Shown one piece after another: positions 58,406 through 64,000 of a stretch of DNA of 64,000 nt; position 1 is the first letter of the stretch; every line of letters begins with the position of its first letter. The notes below the pieces were generated by a model that worked only from the letters and a program-made list of their open reading frames with translations, was not told where the DNA came from and ran no database searches. Made by a program: the position numbers and the translations under genes. Source of the DNA: Mesostigma viride (taxonomy: Eukaryota > Streptophyta > Mesostigmatophyceae > Mesostigmatales > Mesostigmataceae); the NCBI GenBank assembly GCA_009746045.1, contig RPFO01001075.1, forward strand, positions 52,501-116,500, written 5' to 3'.

Positions 58406-58970
58406 TTTTCTAGGAATTGCTTCTTACTATAGGCGTTTTATCCCGCGTTTCGCAACTATAGCAGCCCCTATTAACCATTTATTAAAGAAGGATATCCCCT
58501 TTGTTTGGAGTAGTGAATGTCAGTCGGCTTTTCAGTGTCTAAAATCCCTACTCCTTTCCCCTCCTGTACTCATCCTACCGGATACTACTAAACCCTTTGT
58601 GGTAGCTACAGATGCCAGTAAGGTAGCTATAGGGGGCGTCCTTCTCCAGGATCAGGGTCAGGGCTTACAGCCAATTGAGTATATCTCTAGGACAATGCTC
58701 CCTGCGGAGCGTAACTATCCCGTACACCAGCAGGAACTCTTAGCGGTGGTGTATTGTTGCCACGCGTGGCAGCACTTTCTTAAAGGTGCTCAATTTGATG
58801 TCTGCCTGAATGAACCCTGTGCATTAGATCCTTATAGGTTAGTCATCCAAACGGATCACCGTCCCCTTACCCATCTTCTCTCCCAACCCAACCTTACCCC
58901 TCGGCAAGCGCGCTGGATGGAATTTTTAGCACAGTTTTCCCCTTTTAAACTTCAGTATGGGTGTAGATAA
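58406..58970 (+). CDS. chromovirus RNase H
   Basis: Continues the chromovirus pol after Copia-B2: SFLGIASYYRRFIPRFA, then RNase H with VVATDASKVAIGG (first Asp), YPVHQQELLAVVY (Glu) and VIQTDHRPLTHLL (Asp). The frame breaks at about 58965 (LQYG / GVDNIVPDALSRR), a small deletion in the linker to the integrase, where relatives have a Y-x-PG-x-DN motif. Confidence 0.9.
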
Positions 58971-60290
58971 CATAGTACCAGATGCACTCTCTCGTCGTGC
59001 AGATTACTCCTTTTTCGAGGACCTTGATGTTCTCAATACTACTCTAGTTCCTACTACTATGGGTGTAACCCCTTATGGTGAACTACCTGATGATGAATCC
59101 TATGCCTACCTCTTTCATACAGCCGTTCGCATGGGCCTGATCTCCTTTCTCACGTAGGACTCTCTCTCCCGTGTGAGGCCCTTCCCGTGGCCTCGGTGGG
59201 GGGAGAGGGGAAAAATAAAATTTCTATACCGCTTAGCCATATAGCGACTAGGTCAGGAAAGTCTTATGAAAACATAGTCCCTCTAGGACCTCCCCTTCTC
59301 TTTGGCAAGGCGGTAGGAGATCTCTTTAAACCTGTTCTGGATACCTCTGTAGCGATGCCTACCTCTGATCTTGAACGTCTTATTAGTAGATTTACGGCCA
59401 CTGAGCCGGAAGCATTAGCTGCCATTGCTGCACATCCCCAACAATTAGGCAAACACCCCTGTAAATTTGTAGGTGGGTTTTTATATGTGCAGATAGCAGA
59501 TTCTACCCCTCAATGGCGCCTGTATGTCCCTCCTATCTGTCGCTCCTCCTTGCTCTTTGAGTTGCATGACTTAGCTGCTCATCAGGGTGGTAAACGGGTA
59601 CGGGACCTAGTAGCCCGCTCTTATTACTGGCCTTCCCTTTATAAGGATGTAGATGAGTATGTTAGAACTTGTCAATCTTGCCAGGAGATGAAACCCAATA
59701 ACGTAGGACAGATAGCAGAACCTAGGACCTTGCCTGACCCCATCATGCCGTGGGATTCTATCATGATGGATTTTGTAGGACCTTTTAGAAAGAATGATAG
59801 GGGCAATGCCCAGATCCTTGTGTTCATAGATCGTTTTACTCGTATGTGCCATCTCGTGCCGTGTCCTTTAGAACTCACAGCACGTGATTGCGCACGCCTA
59901 TACCTCAATAATGTATACAGATATCATGGTTTGAGTAGGCAGTTTATTAGTGATAAGGATAAGTTATTTACCTCAGATTTTTGGCAGCAGTTTTTCGCTG
60001 CCATCGGTACCAAGGTTACCTACGGTACTGCCTACCACTCCTCCTCCTCTCATTTAGTAGAGCGTCTTAATAGGGTAGTGGAAGAAGCGCTTAGGCACTA
60101 TGTTAATGGCTCGGGAAGTGATTGGGAGGATTATTTATGTTTGGTAGAGTTCTCCCTCAACAATTGTCCCCAAGCTGCGCATGGATATACGCCCTTCTTC
60201 CTAGATACTAGTAGACAGCCTCTTACTCCTACCTCTCTCTTAGCTAGTCCTCTACGGGACAAGGATGATATGTGTCCCGAGATACTGTAG
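58957..60290 (+). pseudogene. chromovirus integrase (two frame breaks)
   Basis: Starts with VDNIVPDALSRRADYSF and shifts frame near 59150. It continues with the zinc module LHDLAAHQGGKRV ... CQSCQEMKP and the catalytic core: MMDFVGPF (Asp), ISDKDKLFTSDFW (Asp) and SSSHLVERLNR (Glu). The Glu motif lacks the usual TDGQTE wording. At about 60275 the frame shifts again into the C-terminal part. Standard Ty3-type integrase after RNase H. Confidence 0.88.
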
Positions 60291-60853
60291 AAGGTGTACA
60301 GTCCTTACTAGATAGAATGAAAACTGCTCATGACCACGCGATCTCAGGGTACCAAAAAGCTCAGTCTAAGTACCTTGCTAGGTTGCGTGCCTCCTTAGAT
60401 AGAAGAGCACCTGAGATAGAAATAGGAGATCTAGTATTAGTAGAAGGCCCCCGTGTTGGCCGTTTTGCTCATAAGTTTGAAGCAGAACTTAAGGTCAAAC
60501 TTAGGCCCGCCTTCTTAGGACCCTTCCATGTTTTGTCTAGAGTAGGAAATTTCTTATATAAAGTCGATATCCCTACCTCTTGGCAGACACATTCAAACAC
60601 CTTCCATAGAAGCCAGCTGAAACTGTACCACCCTAGTACGTTCGCTGGTAGAGAGCTAGCGCCTGCCCCTTTAGAGCATAACCCTGACACTGGGGAAGTA
60701 GAAGACGAAGTAGAAAGCATCGTGGCCCATAGAGATATCAAAAAGGGCCGCGGTACCCAGCGTCAGTATAAAGTGAAGTGGATGTATGCTCGTAGTGAAG
60801 TAGATAAGGTCTGGTATACGGAGAGTGAGCTAGATGGAGTTAGCCAGCTCTAG
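60272..60853 (+). CDS. chromovirus integrase C-terminus with chromodomain
   Basis: Contains the GPY/F module (KLRPAFLGPFHVLSRVG, LYKVDIPTSW, SQLKLYHPS) and, at the end, a chromodomain: EVESIVAHRDIKKGRG, QRQYKVKWMYARSEVDKVW, ESELDG. In chromoviruses this domain steers integration to marked chromatin. One aromatic-cage position is Met-Tyr instead of the usual Gly-Tyr (KWKGY). The stop TAG (60851-60853) lies inside the start of the large inverted repeat. Confidence 0.88.
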   Translation: MSRDTVEGVQSLLDRMKTAHDHAISGYQKAQSKYLARLRASLDRRAPEIEIGDLVLVEGPRVGRFAHKFEAELKVKLRPAFLGPFHVLSRVGNFLYKVDIPTSWQTHSNTFHRSQLKLYHPSTFAGRELAPAPLEHNPDTGEVEDEVESIVAHRDIKKGRGTQRQYKVKWMYARSEVDKVWYTESELDGVSQL

Positions 60854-61116
60854 TCGTGGACATAGGCTAAGTACCAGATAGCAATGTGCTATCTGGGGTT
60901 TCGCACGTGTAGGCTCGGTCAGAAGTCCCGGCTATATGTGATTCGGCAGGCTAGACTATTCGATAGCCGAGTCCTGGTGACGGACGCCAGGACTCGGCTA
61001 TCGAATAGTCTAGCCTGCCGAATCACATATAGCCGGGACTTCTGACCGAGCCTACACGTGCGAAACCCCAGATAGCACATTGCTATCTGGTACTTAGCCT
61101 ATGTCCACGACTAGAG
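60848..61116. repeat. perfect 130-bp inverted repeat with 9-bp loop
   Basis: The left arm is 60848-60977, the spacer is TGACGGACG (60978-60986) and the right arm is 60987-61116; by eye the arms match at all 130 positions. Each arm contains a smaller hairpin CCAGATAGCAATGTGCTATCTGG-like block (10-bp stem, 3-base loop). The left arm begins within the last two codons of the chromovirus pol. No other copy occurs in the window. Confidence 0.95.
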
Positions 61117-61150
61117 GCTAACTGATGGGTGTAGTCGCCTGCTGCAGGAA

Positions 61151-61157
61151 TATAAAA
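61151..61157 (+). promoter_or_regulatory. TATA box upstream of the 61.2-kb ORF
   Basis: TATAAAA lies 44 bases before the ATG at 61201, followed by a pyrimidine-rich stretch (CTTCTCCTCTCTT). The placement fits a short 5' UTR. Confidence 0.4.
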
Positions 61158-61200
61158 CCCTGCACAAGCTCTAGTTGTAGACCTTCTCCTCTCTTATGTT

Positions 61201-63597
61201 ATGTCTGCTGTCGACGGGTGGTTGGTTGTCCCCTCCCCTCCGCAGCCGTCATGTCAGAGCCTACCCCTCCGGCTAGCTGAGAGCCCGCTGCCGTCCCCGC
61301 CCCTACCGGACCCTGAGCTGTACTTCGAGGCCCTTCCGGGCCGCTGGGTGTCACGGTCCAATTTTCCGGGTGGCATCGTGCAGCCGGCCCTCCAGGCCCA
61401 ACATGCGGGTTTAGTCAGGGCTGCTCTCTTCGGGGTCACGTGGTACGGTCCCTCCCCTGATGAACCGCACCAACTTGTTTTGCACGGGTTCGACGATGCC
61501 GGGCACTGTTTGTTAGGATGTGGCTCCCGCTGTCCAGCCTTGGGACAGATAGCTGCGGTTCTCCAGTGCCCCCGGGTGTTTTCCTACCTTTCTACCCCTG
61601 TGGGCCGCTCCTGCCTACGGGATGTGTTCCCCTGGCTTCCGGCCGAGGGTGATGCGGAAGTAGATGAGAACCCCTGCGACCTTCTACGGGCAGTAGAGTT
61701 CATGGAGATAGCAGACCAGACAGCGGGCGTAGGATTGGGCGACCCTACTCCTACGGACGTGCCAGTAGAGGCACAGTATACTCCTGAGTATACGGCCTCC
61801 CCTGCGGCGTCCTCCTCTTCAGTGTCGGCGCCTTCCCCTGTCCCGTCTTCACCGAGGTCGGTCCTGTGCGCATCGGTGGAGCCTACCCCTTTGGGCTCTG
61901 GTCGTGAGCCTGATCCTCTTTCGGCGACAGTTTCTGCGATGCAGGCGCAGATCCAGTCCCTGACGGCGGCCTTCGGGGCCTTCATGGCGGCCCAGGCGCA
62001 CGCTCCAGCCACGCCAGGTGGGGTGTCTGCCGCAGCTGTGCCCCCTTCCCCTTCGGTCGCCTCGACGTCTACGGGTCCGTCTGTGCCACGCGAGCCCTCG
62101 GCGGCTGCGGTTCCCTCTGTTGCTGCGGCTCCTACGCCTTAATTCGGCTACCTCTGCGCCTGCTACTGACGTACCTGCGCCTCGGCGCGAGTCCGCCGTC
62201 CCAGCGGCCGAGCCCGTCGCCGCCGCGTCCGAGCCGCCCACCACGTCAGCGCCGCCCTCGCGGGGTTTCTTCAGCGACCCGGGCGGACTTCCCAGGCTTT
62301 GGGAGGGCGGTCCTCCGCAGAGAATATCCCGGTGCCTGACTGGAGCTTAGACGGTAACCAGTCGTATGCCGGATTGCCTGTCCCCACGGGCCCTATTTTC
62401 AACATGTGGCCTGGTGGTGCTCCGCCCCCAGAGACCGGCGCGCCAGCTGCGGAGGCGGGTCCGTCGCGACCCCCTGCGGCATCGGGTCCGACGCGGCCCC
62501 CTGTTGTACCGGCGCCGTCTGCGTCTGTGCCGGTTCCTACCCCTTCGTCGGCCCCTGTCCCTTCGGCCCCGCGGTCTTTGGCTGCGGTTGTTCGGTCCAG
62601 TGGCTCTGACCCTCGCGCCACCCGCGCTGCCGATTCCCTTCGGGAGTTGTCAGAGGGCGATCGGGATCGGGCCCCTTCTGTGGTGCATGCGACTCCGGAG
62701 TCGCGCGACACGCCTGTCTTTGGGTACGGTATGTCTGCGCTCGCCTGCCGCCAGTGTGACCTGCCGCGCGCCTCCGCCGAGCTTGCCATTTCGCCCATGT
62801 CCTACGGTTTCTCTCAGGTGTGTCGGGCGCCGCGGAACCGTGGCCTACCAGTTGAGACTGATCGGCCTCCTTTCGATATGGTTATTTTAGCTGATCCGGT
62901 GTTCCAGGTACGTGAGATCCTGGTTCGGCGCGTCCTGTATCGCTGGGCTAGGCGCCACAATGACTTGGACACCTACGGCGGGTTCCAGTGGGCTTACCCT
63001 CCGCCTCTGGGCATTATGGCCTCAGATGCCCTTACGGTAGAGTTTCCTGCGGTGCCGGGTGCCACGTACAGCACGGTCCTTCAGCCCATCCTAGAGTGGG
63101 ATGCCCGTCCTCCAGCGCCCATCCCGGGCCAGGGTCTGGACTCTCGGGGTCATCCTCCTCCCCGGGCTAGCGACTACCTCGAGACGTTCGGGTCGCGACA
63201 GTGTGCCCGTCGGTGGCGCTCCCGTGAGATTCGGCATATCCGGTTGTGGCCGTCCAACGTGGAGCCCCTGGTAGATCTGTTTTTCCCGACGGGTATGCGC
63301 CCTCGGATCCGGTACCATCGCCTGCTCCTGCGGGCTCTCTGCCTGATCGCGGTAGAGCCTTTCCTACGCCTCTTTGCCTGTGGTTTCCTGGATTGGGCCC
63401 GGGGCCAGGTCGTTCTTACGCAGCATAGGTATTACTGGGCCTTCCTGGGTCTTTTTCCTGACGGCGTGTGGGCCGATGTTTTCCTCACTGTAGATAGGCA
63501 CGACAATGCTGAGGATGTGTCTCACTACCAGGCGTACCTGGATGTCCTGCTGGCCTCCCGTGGGCCGGGCCCACTTCAAATGTTCCGAAAAGTGTGA
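61201..63597 (+). CDS. unrecognised long Pro/Ser/Ala-rich protein (frame breaks near 62.14 and 62.30 kb)
   Basis: Not recognised. The first part (61201-62142, 313 codons) has an N-terminal folded-looking region (ELYFEALPGRWVSRSNFPGG, ALFGVTWYGPSPDEPHQL, HCLLGCGSRCPALGQI), a Pro/Ser-rich linker and a short coiled-coil-like helix (LSATVSAMQAQIQSLTAAF). Coding-like sequence continues in another frame through about 62300 (ATDVPAPRRESAVPAAEPV). It then returns to the first frame for 432 codons ending at 63597 with a second ordered domain (FQVREILVRRVLYRWARRHN, YGGFQWAYPPPLGIM, IRLWPSNVEPLVDLFFPTG, RYYWAFLGLFPDGVW). Two compensating indels or a small intron would give roughly 800 residues. The layout (globular, coiled coil, low complexity) resembles retroelement gag proteins, but I see no zinc knuckle. 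It follows the chromovirus and the inverted repeat in the same direction. Confidence 0.55.
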
Positions 63598-64000
63598 CAC
63601 TTTTTGTCGTTTTTTTTACTTTTTCGACGATCGTCACTCTGCAGAGTGATTCGTCGTGCGAAATCGTGCGAAATTGTGCGAAATTTGCTGAAATCGTGTG
63701 AAATTTGCTGAAATCGTGCGAAATTGTGCGAAATTTGCTGAAATCGTGCGAAATTTCATGTGAAAAATGTCGACGGTAAAAAATTTTGATGTGCACAATG
63801 TGTGTGAATTCATGCGAAATTTTGTCAAACGTCACTCCCCAAAACGACCCTTGGTTGAAATCCATGCGAAATCGTGCGAAATCATGCAAAATTGTGCGAA
63901 ATCGTGCGAAATCGTGCGAAAATGTGTGAAAATTTTGCGAAAATCACGCGAAAATCACGCGAACTTGTGCGAATTTTTTTTTTTTTTTTTGCGAAAATAG
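63598..64000. repeat. AT-rich GCGAAAT(C/T)GTG minisatellite
   Basis: Reiterated units of about 10 bases (GCGAAATCGT, GCGAAATTGT, GCTGAAATCGT) run from about 63656 to the window end, broken by about 100 bases of non-repeat at 63750-63860. A T run at 63976-63990 is near the edge. Open frames over this are repeat translations. The array may continue beyond the window. Confidence 0.85.

Overview
The window is nuclear DNA of a eukaryote, most likely a green alga or close relative. The evidence is a plant-type omega-amidase with a plastid-transit-like N-terminus, split into eleven exons with GT..AG introns; a secreted algal-type alpha-carbonic anhydrase; GC-rich exons; long introns full of tetra- and pentanucleotide arrays; and a dense mix of copia-like, chromovirus (Ty3/gypsy), LINE and DNA transposons. 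I cannot name the species from sequence alone, and there are no bacterial-style operons, CRISPR arrays or rRNA genes.

Layout. 0.76-10.5 kb (+): omega-amidase (NIT2-like), the one host gene that can be rebuilt completely. 10.5-14.2 kb: intergenic, with a compound tetranucleotide microsatellite and LINE remnants. 14.2-16.9 kb (-): a probable small multi-span membrane protein. 18.8-29.0 kb (+): alpha-carbonic anhydrase whose intron holds a complete copia-like element (Copia-A, 20383-27996, 5-bp duplication TTAGC); its second exon is cut off by a LINE fragment. 30-33.7 kb: AT-rich intergenic DNA with a LINE 3' end and a hAT-like TIR element (8-bp duplication). 33.7-34.8 kb: two small genes, one carrying a viroplasmin/RNase H1 hybrid-binding-like domain. 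34.9-60.9 kb: one chromovirus, about 5.8 kb of its own sequence, blown up to 26 kb by nested insertions. These are a Copia-B copy on the minus strand (itself split by a 5-kb CACTA-like element), a 1.5-kb LINE, and an apparently intact Copia-B copy on the plus strand. Each insertion has its own target-site duplication, and removing each restores the host reading frame. 60.85-61.1 kb: a perfect 130-bp inverted repeat. 61.2-63.6 kb: an unrecognised long proline/serine-rich ORF. 63.6-64 kb: an AT-rich minisatellite.

Most unusual points. Both copia-like families carry the protease-like domain after the integrase (GAG-INT-PR-RT-RH rather than GAG-PR-INT-RT-RH). Both have HGDD at the reverse-transcriptase active site and a degenerate DT(D/Q) protease triad. 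Copia-B has gag and pol in one frame separated by a single UGA followed by CUAG, a classic readthrough context. The chromovirus gag instead ends just after a G_GGG_GGG slippery run with pol in the -1 frame, and carries two 4-bp insertions that each turn TTAA into TTAATTAA. Coordinates of splice sites and duplications were read by eye; no alignment or database search was run.
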